A stretch of DNA of 16,658 bases from an uncultured Alphaproteobacteria bacterium (lineage in GTDB: Bacteria; Pseudomonadota; Alphaproteobacteria; Puniceispirillales; UBA1172): assembly GCA_937952245.1 (NCBI GenBank), contig CALFYS010000072.1:1-16658 (forward strand), written 5' to 3'. Of this stretch, positions 1-6,946 are shown one piece after another. Each line of letters begins with the position of its first letter. The stretch's first letter is position 1. Under the pieces are notes generated by a model that was not told the DNA's origin, searched no databases, and worked only from the letters and a program-made list of their open reading frames with translations. The translations under genes were made by a program, and so were the position numbers.

Positions 1-53
1 GCGAAGGTGGCCGTACCGTCGGCGCCGGTGTTGTGTCAGGCATCACGAAGTAA
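1..53 (+). CDS. tuf: Elongation factor Tu, C-terminal end (partial)
   Basis: This is the 3' end of a gene cut by the window edge. In the frame starting at base 3 it reads EGGRTVGAGVVSGITK and then TAA, which is the conserved end of domain III of EF-Tu (E. coli ends with the same EGGRTVGAGVV). EF-Tu brings aminoacyl-tRNA to the ribosomal A site as a GTP complex. Its position just before rpsJ fits the str-S10 junction of alphaproteobacteria (rpsL-rpsG-fusA-tuf-rpsJ); the earlier genes are outside the window. It is followed by an intrinsic terminator. Only 16 residues are visible, but the match is distinctive. Confidence 0.93.
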   Translation, partial: EGGRTVGAGVVSGITK

Positions 54-61
54 TGATTTAA

Positions 62-96
62 AACTGGCGGGGGATTGTCCTCCGCCAGTTGTTTTT
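62..96 (+). terminator. Intrinsic terminator between tuf and rpsJ
   Basis: AACTGGCGG (62-70) pairs with CCGCCAGTT (82-90). The stem extends inward through GGGA/TCCT with one G-T wobble, giving 13 pairs closed by a TTG loop (75-77). A run of five T follows at 92-96. This is a textbook Rho-independent terminator shape directly after the tuf stop. It leaves only 26 bases before the rpsJ start, so rpsJ expression needs read-through or a promoter lying inside or upstream of the hairpin. Confidence 0.85.
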
Positions 97-122
97 AAGA
101 TAGCGCCAAAGGGTATAAGAAA

Positions 123-431
123 ATGGAAAACCAGAATATTCGGATCAGGTTGAAGGCATTTGATCACCGTATTCTTGACCAGTCCACGACTGAGATTGTG
201 AACACGGCCAAGCGTACTGGCGCGGAAGTTTGCGGACCTATTCCTCTGCCAACTTCAATTAAGCGTTTTACGGTTTTGCGGTCACCGCATATTGATAAGA
301 AAAGCCGTGAACAGTTTGAAATGCGGACGCATAAGCGTCTTCTTGACATTGTTGACCCAACACCACAGACCGTCGATGCGCTGATGAAGCTCGACTTGGC
401 TGCCGGTGTTGACGTTGAGATTAAGCTCTAA
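123..431 (+). CDS. rpsJ: 30S ribosomal protein S10 (uS10 / NusE)
   Basis: uS10 of 102 residues, the usual family length. It sits in the 30S head, and in E. coli it also pairs with NusB as NusE in transcription antitermination and binds NusG to couple transcription and translation. The family core VLRSPHIDKKSREQFE lies around residues 51-66, followed by the MRTHKRLLDI segment. The start ATG is preceded by AAAGGG (108-113) at a 9-base spacing. It is the first gene of the S10 block and lies 26 bases after the tuf terminator's T-run. A TATAAG at 114-119 is too close to the ATG to serve as its promoter unless the message is leaderless. Confidence 0.98.
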   Translation: MENQNIRIRLKAFDHRILDQSTTEIVNTAKRTGAEVCGPIPLPTSIKRFTVLRSPHIDKKSREQFEMRTHKRLLDIVDPTPQTVDALMKLDLAAGVDVEIKL

Positions 432-446
432 GGAAGGGGCAGACCA

Positions 447-1298
447 ATGCGTTGCGGCGTTATTGCTAAAAAAGTTGGGATGACTCGCGTTTTCGCTGAA
501 AACGGTTCACACGTACCTGTGACTGTTCTTCAGATGGAAAACTGCCAAGTCACTTCCGTTCGTAATAAAGATAAAGATGGCTATACAGCGCTTCAGGTTG
601 GCGTTGGCAGTCGTAAAGTCAAAAATGTTTCTAAAGCCCAGCGTGGTCAGTTTGAAAAGGCTGGCGTAACCGCGAAGGCGAAAGTTGCTGAGTTCCGTGT
701 TTCTGATGACGCGGTTGTTGAAGTGGGCACAACTTTGGGTGCTAATCACTTTGTCAGCGGCCAGAAGGTTGATGTTGTCGGTATCTCCCAAGGTAAGGGT
801 TTTGCCGGTGCTATGAAGCGTCACAACTTTGGCGGTCTTCGTGCATCACACGGTGTTTCAATCTCACACCGTTCGCATGGTTCAACTGGTAACAACCAGG
901 ACCCGGGCAAAGTCTTCAAGGGTAAGAAAATGGCTGGTCACATGGGCGCGGCTCGTGTCACCACACAAAACCTTGAAGTTGTTGCGACCGACGCTGAAGA
1001 AGGCTTGATCTTGATCCGTGGTGCTGTTCCTGGCTCAAAAGGTGGTTACGTCATGGTGAGCGACGCGCTGAAGGCGGCTCGTCCTGATGAAGCGCCATTC
1101 CCAGCCGGTTTGCTGGAAGATGCGATTGCCGCTGCTGCTGCTGAAGAAGCCCCAGTGGAAGAAGCACAGGCAGAGGAAGCCACAGCAGAAGAAGCACAAG
1201 CTGATGAAACTCCTTTAGAAGAAGCACCAGCAGAGGAAACCTCTTCTGATGATGCGCCAGCCGCTGATGATGCTGCTGAAGAAGAGAAAGGCGAGTAA
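447..1298 (+). CDS. rplC: 50S ribosomal protein L3 (uL3) with acidic repeat tail
   Basis: uL3 nucleates 50S assembly and reaches toward the peptidyl-transferase centre. The body (about residues 1-225) is standard: MRCGVIAKKVGMTRVF at the start, and GNNQDPGKVFKGKKMAGHMG around 148-167. Q151 corresponds to E. coli Q150, the glutamine methylated by PrmB. At 283 residues the protein is far longer than E. coli L3 (209). The excess is an Ala/Glu/Asp-rich tail from about residue 224, containing eight pentapeptide repeats (residues 233-272). Longer acidic L3 tails are known in alphaproteobacteria, but this repeat order is striking. The start is set by an AAGGAAGGGG ribosome binding site 8 to 15 bases upstream. 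Confidence 0.98.
   Translation: MRCGVIAKKVGMTRVFAENGSHVPVTVLQMENCQVTSVRNKDKDGYTALQVGVGSRKVKNVSKAQRGQFEKAGVTAKAKVAEFRVSDDAVVEVGTTLGANHFVSGQKVDVVGISQGKGFAGAMKRHNFGGLRASHGVSISHRSHGSTGNNQDPGKVFKGKKMAGHMGAARVTTQNLEVVATDAEEGLILIRGAVPGSKGGYVMVSDALKAARPDEAPFPAGLLEDAIAAAAAEEAPVEEAQAEEATAEEAQADETPLEEAPAEETSSDDAPAADDAAEEEKGE
1143..1262 (+). repeat. In-frame 15-base tandem repeat, eight units, in rplC
   Basis: Eight 15-base units run head to tail and in frame, translating as EEAPV, EEAQA, EEATA, EEAQA, DETPL, EEAPA, EETSS and DDAPA, followed by a decayed ADDAA. The first four units and the sixth share GAAGAAGCnC-type DNA (GAGGAAGCC in the third). The fifth, seventh and eighth have diverged by base changes, but every unit keeps acidic residues at positions 1-2 and Ala or Thr at position 3. 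This looks like a coding minisatellite that grew by duplication and then drifted under selection for charge. Confidence 0.85.
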
Positions 1299-1303
1299 GA
1301 CAG

Positions 1304-1921
1304 ATGAAAGTTTCAGTCAAAACGCTCGACAACAAAGCCGCAGGTGATGTGACGCTCGCTGATACTGTTTTCGGTATTGAGCCACGTGCTGACATCATGG
1401 CCCGCGTTGTTAACTGGCAGTTGGCCAAGCGCCGTTCTGGCAGCCATAAGGTTCAGATCCGTTCTGAGATTGCCCGCACTGGTGCAAAACTGTTCCGCCA
1501 GAAGGGCACCGGTAACGCCCGTCACGGCGCGGCCTCTTCAAACATCTTCCGTGGTGGTGGTGTTGTGCATGGTCCTGTTGTTCGTGATCATGGCCACAGC
1601 CTTCAGAAAAAGGTTCGCGCTCTTGGTCTTAAGTCGGCTCTGTCTTCAAAGGCACGCGATGGCAAACTGATTGTTGTCGATAACCTGAAGTCAGATGGCA
1701 AGACAGCCTCATTGAAGGGGAAACTCTCCAAGATGGGTCTTGAGAACGCCTTGATTATCGGTGGTGCTGAGTTGGATGAAAACTTCCAGCGTGCTGCCAA
1801 TAACATTCCGCATATTGATGTGTTGCCGCAGGCAGGCATCAATGTCTATGACATTCTTCGTCGTGATGTTCTGGTTCTGACCAAAGACAGCGCGGCTCAT
1901 ATTGAGGAGCGGTTGAAATGA
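1304..1921 (+). CDS. rplD: 50S ribosomal protein L4 (uL4)
   Basis: uL4 of 205 residues (E. coli 201). Its globular domain sits on the 50S surface and a long loop lines the narrowest part of the exit tunnel. The tunnel loop is visible as KLFRQKGTGNARHGAASSNI around residues 62-81, then FRGGGVVHGP. In gammaproteobacteria L4 also represses its own S10 operon through the mRNA leader; no such leader can be recognised upstream of rpsJ here. It follows rplC by 5 bases, and its stop overlaps the rplW start by 4 bases (ATGA), implying translational coupling. Confidence 0.98.
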   Translation: MKVSVKTLDNKAAGDVTLADTVFGIEPRADIMARVVNWQLAKRRSGSHKVQIRSEIARTGAKLFRQKGTGNARHGAASSNIFRGGGVVHGPVVRDHGHSLQKKVRALGLKSALSSKARDGKLIVVDNLKSDGKTASLKGKLSKMGLENALIIGGAELDENFQRAANNIPHIDVLPQAGINVYDILRRDVLVLTKDSAAHIEERLK

Positions 1922-2247
1922 GTATCCGTCCCCGTCAAAAGACAGAAACTGTCCTGACCGAAGCACAGGCTTATGACACTATTCTGCGCCCGATCATCAC
2001 TGAAAAGGCCACCATGTTGTCAGAAAACAACCAGATTGGTTTCGTTGTGCCTGTTTCTGCCACTAAGCCTGAAATTAAGGCGGCGGTAGAAATGCTTTAC
2101 AAAGTTAAGGTTGAGGCTGTTAACACATCGATCCTGAAGGGCAAGACCAAGATGTTCCGTGGCATCCGTGGTCGCCGCATGGATCAGAAGAAAGCCATCG
2201 TCACCCTGGCCGAAGGTCAGAGCGTCGATATTATGCAGGGAGTGTAA
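1918..2247 (+). CDS. rplW: 50S ribosomal protein L23 (uL23)
   Basis: uL23 lies at the tunnel exit and is the docking point for trigger factor and the signal recognition particle. The protein has 109 residues. ILRPIITEK aligns with E. coli VLRAPHVSEK, so E29 corresponds to E18, the trigger-factor contact. This places about 11 extra residues at the N-terminus. The C-terminal half shows the RNA-binding run KGKTKMFRGIRGRRMDQKKA around residues 74-93. The ATG overlaps the rplD stop as ATGA. A later in-frame start would give a length nearer 98, but the overlap arrangement favours the longer form. Confidence 0.97.
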   Translation: MSIRPRQKTETVLTEAQAYDTILRPIITEKATMLSENNQIGFVVPVSATKPEIKAAVEMLYKVKVEAVNTSILKGKTKMFRGIRGRRMDQKKAIVTLAEGQSVDIMQGV

Positions 2248-2251
2248 GGGT

Positions 2252-3076
2252 ATGGCGTTAAAGCAGTATAACCCGACATCACCAGGTCAGCGCGGTCTTG
2301 TTACCGTAGATCGTTCTGCCCTTCACAAGGGTAAGCCTGTCAAGAAATTGACAGAAGGTCTGACAAAGACTGGTGGCCGTAACAATTCAGGTCATGTTAC
2401 CGCATGGCAGAAGGGTGGCGGTCATAAGCGCAAGTATCGTATGGTTGATTTCAAGCGTCGTAAGACCGATATGTTCGCGACTGTTGATCGTATTGAATAT
2501 GATCCAAACCGCACCGCGTTCATCGCGTTGATCACTTACGAAGATGGTGAGCAGTCCTACATCCTCGCGCCACAGCGTTTGGCGGCAGGTGATAAGGTCA
2601 TCTCATCAACCAAGGCTGATATTAAGCCTGGTAATGCGCTGCCATTATCTTCTATTCCGATTGGGACCATCATTCACAATGTTGAACTGAAAGCAGGGAA
2701 GGGCGGCCAGATGGCACGTTCAGCCGGCACTTATGTTCAGCTGATTGGTCGTGACCAGTCTTATTCCATTCTGCGTCTTGCTTCTGGTGAAGTTCGCATG
2801 GTTCGTTCTGAGTGCATGGCCACAATCGGCGCTGTCTCAAATTCAGACCAGCAGAACATCAAACTGGGTAAAGCAGGCCGGAGCCGTTGGTTGGGTCGCC
2901 GCCCGAATGTTCGTGGTGTTGCGATGAACCCGATTGATCACCCTCATGGTGGTGGTGAAGGTAAGACTTCAGGTGGTCGTCACCCAGTGACGCCTTGGGG
3001 TAAGCCAACCAAGGGTAAGCGGACACGCAGCAACAAGAAGACGGATCGCCTGATTGTGCGCCGTCGTAAGTCATAA
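2252..3076 (+). CDS. rplB: 50S ribosomal protein L2 (uL2)
   Basis: uL2 of 274 residues (E. coli 273) binds 23S rRNA domain IV, forms an intersubunit bridge and is needed for subunit joining and peptidyl-transferase assembly. The conserved NPIDHPHGGGEGKTSGGRHP lies at 226-245; H230 matches E. coli H229. The open frame continues 93 bases upstream inside rplW, but the true start is the ATG at 2252. From there the protein begins MALKQYNPTSPGQRG, like the family, and AGGGAG at 2237-2242 sits 9 bases before it. It follows rplW by 4 bases. Confidence 0.98.
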   Translation: MALKQYNPTSPGQRGLVTVDRSALHKGKPVKKLTEGLTKTGGRNNSGHVTAWQKGGGHKRKYRMVDFKRRKTDMFATVDRIEYDPNRTAFIALITYEDGEQSYILAPQRLAAGDKVISSTKADIKPGNALPLSSIPIGTIIHNVELKAGKGGQMARSAGTYVQLIGRDQSYSILRLASGEVRMVRSECMATIGAVSNSDQQNIKLGKAGRSRWLGRRPNVRGVAMNPIDHPHGGGEGKTSGGRHPVTPWGKPTKGKRTRSNKKTDRLIVRRRKS

Positions 3077-3088
3077 GGGGCTTTATCA

Positions 3089-3364
3089 ATGGCACGTTCT
3101 GTTTGGAAAGGCCCATTTGTTGATGGGTATCTCTTAAAGAAAGCCGATGCGGCACACGAAAGTGGCCGTAACGATGTGATCAAAATCTGGTCACGGCGTT
3201 CAACCATCATGCCACAGTTTGTTGGTCTGACTTTCGGTGTTCATAACGGCAATAAGTTTATTCCTGTCTCCGTGACTGAAGACATGGTGGGTCATAAGTT
3301 TGGTGAATTCGCACCAACCCGTACCTATTATGGTCACGCTGCTGACAAGAAATCGAAGCGATAG
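3089..3364 (+). CDS. rpsS: 30S ribosomal protein S19 (uS19)
   Basis: uS19 of 91 residues, normal length. It sits in the 30S head beside uS13 and contacts the A-site finger across the subunit interface. MARSVWKGPFVD at the N-terminus, WSRRSTIMPQFVG at about 35-47 and the end motif GEFAPTRTYYGHAADKKSKR are all family hallmarks. AAGGGG (3075-3080), overlapping the rplB stop, provides the ribosome binding site 8 bases from the ATG. Nothing is unusual. Confidence 0.98.
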   Translation: MARSVWKGPFVDGYLLKKADAAHESGRNDVIKIWSRRSTIMPQFVGLTFGVHNGNKFIPVSVTEDMVGHKFGEFAPTRTYYGHAADKKSKR

Positions 3365-3372
3365 GGTCTATT

Positions 3373-3750
3373 ATGGGTAAGCAATCTAAAGCACGCAGCC
3401 TGGCGGATAACGAAGCACGTTCAATCGTTCGTAATCTTCGCGTCAGCCCGCAAAAATTGAATGAAGTCGCCGGAATGATCCGTGGCCAGAAAGCTGATAA
3501 GGCTTTGGCAACATTGTCATTCTCACGCCGTCGCATCGCGATTGATGTGAAGAAGGCCCTTCAATCTGCCATCGCTAATGCTGAGAACAACCACTCTCTT
3601 GACGTTGATCGTCTGGTGGTTCGTGAAGCCCATGTTGGTAAAGGTCTTGTGATGAAGCGTTTCCGCGCCCGTGCTCGTGGTCGTGGTGCTCGCATCCTGA
3701 AGCCTTATTCACATCTCACCATTGTAGTTTCTGAAAAAGAGGACGCCTAA
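3373..3750 (+). CDS. rplV: 50S ribosomal protein L22 (uL22)
   Basis: uL22 of 125 residues. It contacts all six 23S rRNA domains, and its extended beta-hairpin forms the tunnel constriction with uL4; mutations there give macrolide resistance in other bacteria. LRVSPQKLNEVAGMIRGQKA is near residues 22-41, and the hairpin GLVMKRFRARARGRGARI is at about 94-111. It is somewhat longer than E. coli L22 (110) through a slightly extended N-terminus and tail. Its TAA shares a base with the ATG of rpsC (TAATG), so the two are translationally coupled. Confidence 0.98.
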   Translation: MGKQSKARSLADNEARSIVRNLRVSPQKLNEVAGMIRGQKADKALATLSFSRRRIAIDVKKALQSAIANAENNHSLDVDRLVVREAHVGKGLVMKRFRARARGRGARILKPYSHLTIVVSEKEDA

Positions 3751-4442
3751 TGGGACAGAAAATTAAACCAATCGGGTTTCGACTCGGCATTAACCGCACT
3801 TGGGATTCTCGCTGGTACGCAGATCGCAATTACGCGTCTCTATTGCATCAGGATCGTGAATTACGCGAACATCTGATGGAGCGTCTGAAGTCTGCCGCGA
3901 TCAGCCGTGTTGTGATCGAACGTCCTGCTGGTCGTGCCCGCATCACCATCTACGCCGGTCGCCCTGGCCTGATCATTGGTAAGAAAGGCGCGGATATTGA
4001 AACATTACGCGTTGATCTGACCAAGCGTGTCGGTACAGAAGTCAGCCTGAATATCGTTGAAGTCCGTAAGCCTGAAATTGATGCCAAACTGGTTGCTGAA
4101 TCCATCGCCCAGCAGTTGGAACGCCGTGTTGCTTTCCGCCGCGCGATGAAGCGTTCTGTTCAGTCAGCCATGCGTCTTGGCGCATTGGGTGTTCGGATCA
4201 ACTGTGCGGGTCGTCTTGGCGGTGCTGAGATCGCACGGACAGAATGGTATCGTGAAGGTCGTGTGCCACTGCATACACTTCGCGCGGAAGTTGATTATGG
4301 TGAAGCCACCGCCCATACCACTTACGGTGCTTGCGGCGTTAAGGTCTGGATTTTCAAAGGTGAAGTCCTTGAACATGACCCGATGGCTCAAGATAAGCGT
4401 ACAGCTGAGCAGCAGTCTTCTCCTGCTCCACGTAACGCATAA
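3750..4442 (+). CDS. rpsC: 30S ribosomal protein S3 (uS3)
   Basis: uS3 of 230 residues (E. coli 233) lies at the mRNA entry channel and, with S4 and S5, gives the ribosome its mRNA helicase activity. The N-terminal MGQKIKPIGFRLGI is typical. A type II KH domain shows the GxxG loop as GKKG at residues 77-80. R130, R131 and K134 in FRRAMKRSVQ match E. coli R131, R132 and K135, which act in unwinding. The start overlaps the rplV stop by one base. The last 15 or so residues are a polar tail, as is common. Confidence 0.98.
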   Translation: MGQKIKPIGFRLGINRTWDSRWYADRNYASLLHQDRELREHLMERLKSAAISRVVIERPAGRARITIYAGRPGLIIGKKGADIETLRVDLTKRVGTEVSLNIVEVRKPEIDAKLVAESIAQQLERRVAFRRAMKRSVQSAMRLGALGVRINCAGRLGGAEIARTEWYREGRVPLHTLRAEVDYGEATAHTTYGACGVKVWIFKGEVLEHDPMAQDKRTAEQQSSPAPRNA

Positions 4443-4458
4443 GTGAGGAGTTCGGACG

Positions 4459-4872
4459 ATGTTGCAACCAAAACGTACGAAATTCCGCAAAGCGCATAAA
4501 GGCCGTATCCACGGTAATGCCAAAGGCGGAACTCAGTTGAACTTCGGGGCTTTCGGTTTGAAGGCCACTTCACCAGCACGTATTACGGCGCGCCAGATTG
4601 AAGCGGCTCGTCGTGCGATCACCCGTCACCTTCGCCGTTCAGGCCGGGTCTGGATCCGCATCTTCCCTGATGTGCCTGTATCCAGCAAGCCTGCAGAAGT
4701 TCGTATGGGTAAAGGTAAGGGTAACCCTGAATATTGGGTGGCTCGTGTGAAGCCTGGTCGCATTATGTTTGAAATTGATGGTGTCAATGGAGACCTTGCT
4801 ACAGAAGCCCTGAAATTGGCTTCAGCAAAACTTCCTCTTGATACCCGTGTTGTTCGCCGCTTGGGCGAATAG
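4459..4872 (+). CDS. rplP: 50S ribosomal protein L16 (uL16)
   Basis: uL16 of 137 residues, normal length. It is a late-assembling 50S protein that organises the A-site region and contacts tRNA near the peptidyl-transferase centre. MLQPKRTKFRKAHKGRIHG at the N-terminus and the RMGKGKGNPEYWVARVKPGR segment (about residues 82-101) are hallmarks. The first arginine of that segment is in the neighbourhood of the arginine hydroxylated in E. coli L16. GAGGAG upstream (near 4444) supports the start. A long minus-strand frame across it is only a shadow. Confidence 0.98.
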   Translation: MLQPKRTKFRKAHKGRIHGNAKGGTQLNFGAFGLKATSPARITARQIEAARRAITRHLRRSGRVWIRIFPDVPVSSKPAEVRMGKGKGNPEYWVARVKPGRIMFEIDGVNGDLATEALKLASAKLPLDTRVVRRLGE

Positions 4873-4881
4873 GAGTGAGCG

Positions 4882-5088
4882 ATGGCTATTGTTAAAGCAC
4901 AAGATCTACGCGCTAAGACGCCAGATGAGTTAAAATCACAACTCGTTTCCCTGAAAAAAGAAGCGTATAACCTGCGTTTCCAAGGGGCAACAGGTGAGTT
5001 GGAAAATCCTGCTCGGATGCGTCTTGTTCGTCGTGAAATCGCCCGTGTCAAAACCGTTCTGGCTGAAAAAGCCTCAGCCAGCGCGTAA
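4882..5088 (+). CDS. rpmC: 50S ribosomal protein L29 (uL29)
   Basis: uL29 of 68 residues, a small helical hairpin beside uL23 at the tunnel exit. The pattern ELKSQLVSLKKEAYNLRFQ (about residues 16-34), then TGELENPARMRLVRREIARV (about 37-56), is the family signature with two long helices. AGGAGTGAG overlapping the rplP stop serves as its ribosome binding site. It sits between rplP and rpsQ, as in nearly all bacteria. Confidence 0.97.
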   Translation: MAIVKAQDLRAKTPDELKSQLVSLKKEAYNLRFQGATGELENPARMRLVRREIARVKTVLAEKASASA

Positions 5089-5100
5089 GGAGTAGAGATT

Positions 5101-5340
5101 ATGCCAAAGCGTATCCTTCAAGGTGTGGTCGTCAGCGACAAGGGTGACAAGACAGTGGTGGTTAAAGTTGAACGCCGCTTGATGCACCCGCTGTACAAAA
5201 AGTTTATTTCAAAGTCGAAGAAGTTTTCTGCTCATGATGCTGAAAACCGCTTCAAGGTCGGTGATCGCGTTCGTATTCAGGAATGCATGCCAATTTCAAA
5301 ATCAAAGACCTACACTGTCATCTATGAAGATGCCAGTTAA
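5101..5340 (+). CDS. rpsQ: 30S ribosomal protein S17 (uS17)
   Basis: uS17 of 79 residues is an OB-fold primary binder of the 16S 5' domain. The start MPKRILQGVVVSDKGDKTVV and the core GDRVRIQECMPISKSKTY (around 55-72) are typical. The length fits alphaproteobacterial S17, and E. coli has 84 residues. AGGAG after the rpmC stop, about 7 bases before the ATG, is the ribosome binding site. It closes the classical S10 set; the 22 bases to rplN hold no terminator or recognisable promoter. Confidence 0.97.
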   Translation: MPKRILQGVVVSDKGDKTVVVKVERRLMHPLYKKFISKSKKFSAHDAENRFKVGDRVRIQECMPISKSKTYTVIYEDAS

Positions 5341-5362
5341 GGGCTGAGCGGGAGAGTCTATT

Positions 5363-5731
5363 ATGATCCAGATGCAGACAAATCTTGATGTTGCAGATAA
5401 CTCTGGCGCTCGCCGTGTTCAGTGCATCAAGGTGCTTGGTGGCAGCGGTCGTACCACTGCCCATGTCGGTGATGTGATTGTGGTTTCGATTAAAGAAGCC
5501 ATTCCACGTGGCCGTGTTAAAAAGGGTGACGTGCATCGCGCCGTTATCGTTCGCACCGCCAGTGAAATTAAGCGTCCAGATGGCACAGTCATTCGCTTTG
5601 ACCGCAATGCTGCTGTTCTTCTGAACGCATCAAATGAGCCGATTGGTACTCGTATCTTTGGCCCTGTAACACGTGAATTGCGGGCCCGTAAGTTTATGAA
5701 AATCATTTCACTCGCACCGGAGGTGCTGTAA
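5363..5731 (+). CDS. rplN: 50S ribosomal protein L14 (uL14)
   Basis: uL14 of 122 residues, exactly the family length. It lies at the subunit interface, forms bridges with 16S rRNA and is the target of the silencing factor RsfS. The start MIQMQTNLDVADNSGARRVQ and the run RGRVKKGDVHRAVIVRT (about residues 49-65) are hallmarks. GGGAGAG at 5350-5356 precedes the start. It is the first gene of the classical spc block, but nothing in the sequence suggests a separate promoter. The stop shares one base with rplX (TAATG). Confidence 0.98.
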   Translation: MIQMQTNLDVADNSGARRVQCIKVLGGSGRTTAHVGDVIVVSIKEAIPRGRVKKGDVHRAVIVRTASEIKRPDGTVIRFDRNAAVLLNASNEPIGTRIFGPVTRELRARKFMKIISLAPEVL

Positions 5732-6051
5732 TGGCTGTGAAATTCAAAATCAAAAAAGGTGATCAGGTTGTCGTGACAACCGGTCGCGAAAAAGGCAAGA
5801 CTGGTGAAGTGGTCGAAGTTCGTCCTTCTGAAAGCCGGGTTATTGTTCAGGGTGTTAACATGGTCTCTAAGCACGTTCGTGCTTCACAGAGCGGCCCTGG
5901 CGGTATTCAGCAGAAAGAAGCCCCACTTCATATTTCTAATGTAGCCCATGTTGACCCTGATTCAGGCAAGCCAACCCGTGTTGGTATTGAAATCAAGAAA
6001 GATGGGACAAAAACTCGTATTGCACGCCGTTCTGGCAAGGCAATCGGTTAA
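5731..6051 (+). CDS. rplX: 50S ribosomal protein L24 (uL24)
   Basis: uL24 of 106 residues is one of the two assembly-initiator proteins of the 50S subunit. The KOW motif is visible as KKGDQVVVTTGREKGKTGEV at residues 8-27, followed by VIVQGVNMVSKHVR around 47-60. The protein begins directly on the overlapping stop of rplN, so translation is probably coupled. It is followed by rplE after 14 bases carrying an AAAGGAAG ribosome binding site. Confidence 0.97.
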   Translation: MAVKFKIKKGDQVVVTTGREKGKTGEVVEVRPSESRVIVQGVNMVSKHVRASQSGPGGIQQKEAPLHISNVAHVDPDSGKPTRVGIEIKKDGTKTRIARRSGKAIG

Positions 6052-6065
6052 TAAAGGAAGCTGAG

Positions 6066-6608
6066 ATGAAAACGCGTCTAGAAGAACATTATTCGACGGC
6101 TGTTCGACCAGCGATGATGGAAAAGTTTGGGTATAAAAACCCAATGCAGGTTCCAAAACTGGAAAAGATCGTTATCAACATGGGTGTTGGCGAAGGTGTT
6201 CGCGATTCCAAGAAAGTTGATGCGGCTGCCCAGGAACTTGCTGCCATCACTGGCCAGAAGCCTGTTATCACCCGCGCTAAGAAAGCGGTGGCATCATTCA
6301 AACTGCGTGAAGGCATGCCGGTTGGTTGTAAAGTCACCCTGCGCCGTGAACATATGTACGAATTCATGGATCGTCTGGTGAATATCGCCCTGCCACGTGT
6401 TCGTGACTTCCGCGGGTTGAACCCAAAGAGTTTTGATGGTCGTGGAAACTATTCCATGGGCTTGAAAGAACAGATCGTCTTCCAAGAAGTTGATTACGAC
6501 AAAGTTGATAGCATCCGTGGGATGGACATCATTGTTGTGACTTCTGCTCAGACAGATGATGAAGCCCGCGAATTGCTTCGCAACTTCCAATTCCCATTCA
6601 CAAGTTAA
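6066..6608 (+). CDS. rplE: 50S ribosomal protein L5 (uL5)
   Basis: uL5 of 180 residues (E. coli 179) binds 5S rRNA with uL18 and forms part of the central protuberance, contacting uS13 and P-site tRNA. The family motifs are LEKIVINMGVGEGVRDSKKV at about residues 32-51, GQKPVITRAKKAVASFKLRE at about 63-82, and RDFRGLNPKSFDGRGNYSMG at about 114-133. AAAGGAAG at the rplX stop gives the ribosome binding site. An S8-type autoregulatory site lies near this start in E. coli; I could not recognise one here. Confidence 0.98.
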   Translation: MKTRLEEHYSTAVRPAMMEKFGYKNPMQVPKLEKIVINMGVGEGVRDSKKVDAAAQELAAITGQKPVITRAKKAVASFKLREGMPVGCKVTLRREHMYEFMDRLVNIALPRVRDFRGLNPKSFDGRGNYSMGLKEQIVFQEVDYDKVDSIRGMDIIVVTSAQTDDEARELLRNFQFPFTS

Positions 6609-6623
6609 GGCGAGGATAGAGAA

Positions 6624-6929
6624 ATGGCTAAAAAAAGCGCTATCGATAAAAACCTCAAGCGTGCGAAAAAAGTAAGCAGCAATGCTTCCCGTCGCGCTCG
6701 CCTTAAGGCTATCGTGATGGATCGGTCTCTGCCGATTGAAGAACGGTTTCAGGCTAACCTGAAGCTTTCTCAAATGCCACGCAATGGTGCCAAGACACGT
6801 CTTCGCAACCGTTGTCAGGTGACAGGTCGTCCCCGTGGTTACTATCGTAAATTGGGCATGTCCCGTATCGCCCTGCGTGATTTGGCTTCATTCGGCCAAG
6901 TCCCCGGTGTTGTTAAGTCAAGCTGGTAA
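6624..6929 (+). CDS. rpsN: 30S ribosomal protein S14 (uS14), zinc-free type
   Basis: uS14 of 101 residues is a late-assembling protein of the 30S head next to uS3, uS10 and uS19. Length and sequence match the long zinc-independent form: there is no CxxC...CxxC pair, only one cysteine in RNRCQVTGRPRGYYRKLG (about 71-88). The C-terminal GMSRIALRDLASFGQVPGV is the family signature. So this gene does not need zinc, unlike short S14 forms. It sits between rplE and rpsH, as usual. Confidence 0.98.
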   Translation: MAKKSAIDKNLKRAKKVSSNASRRARLKAIVMDRSLPIEERFQANLKLSQMPRNGAKTRLRNRCQVTGRPRGYYRKLGMSRIALRDLASFGQVPGVVKSSW

Positions 6930-6932
6930 TAG

Positions 6933-6939
6933 GGAGGAG
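6933..6939 (+). promoter_or_regulatory. Ribosome binding site deciding the rpsH start
   Basis: GGAGGAG lies directly after the rpsN stop. GGAGG is 9 bases from the ATG at 6947 and 15 bases from the in-frame ATG at 6953, so the upstream codon (MTMSDPLGDML) is the better start. Confidence 0.7.
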
Positions 6940-6946
6940 TTAAATT

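Noticed and set aside
2159..2251. Upstream extension of rplB inside rplW (about 31 extra residues)
   Set aside because: The extra sequence is rplW read in another frame; the family start MALKQYNPTSPGQ begins at 2252 with a well-placed AGGGAG site.
5419..5874. Long minus-strand frame opposite rplN and rplX, and similar ones elsewhere
   Set aside because: Antisense frames across conserved ribosomal genes are expected from codon bias; none shows a family motif.
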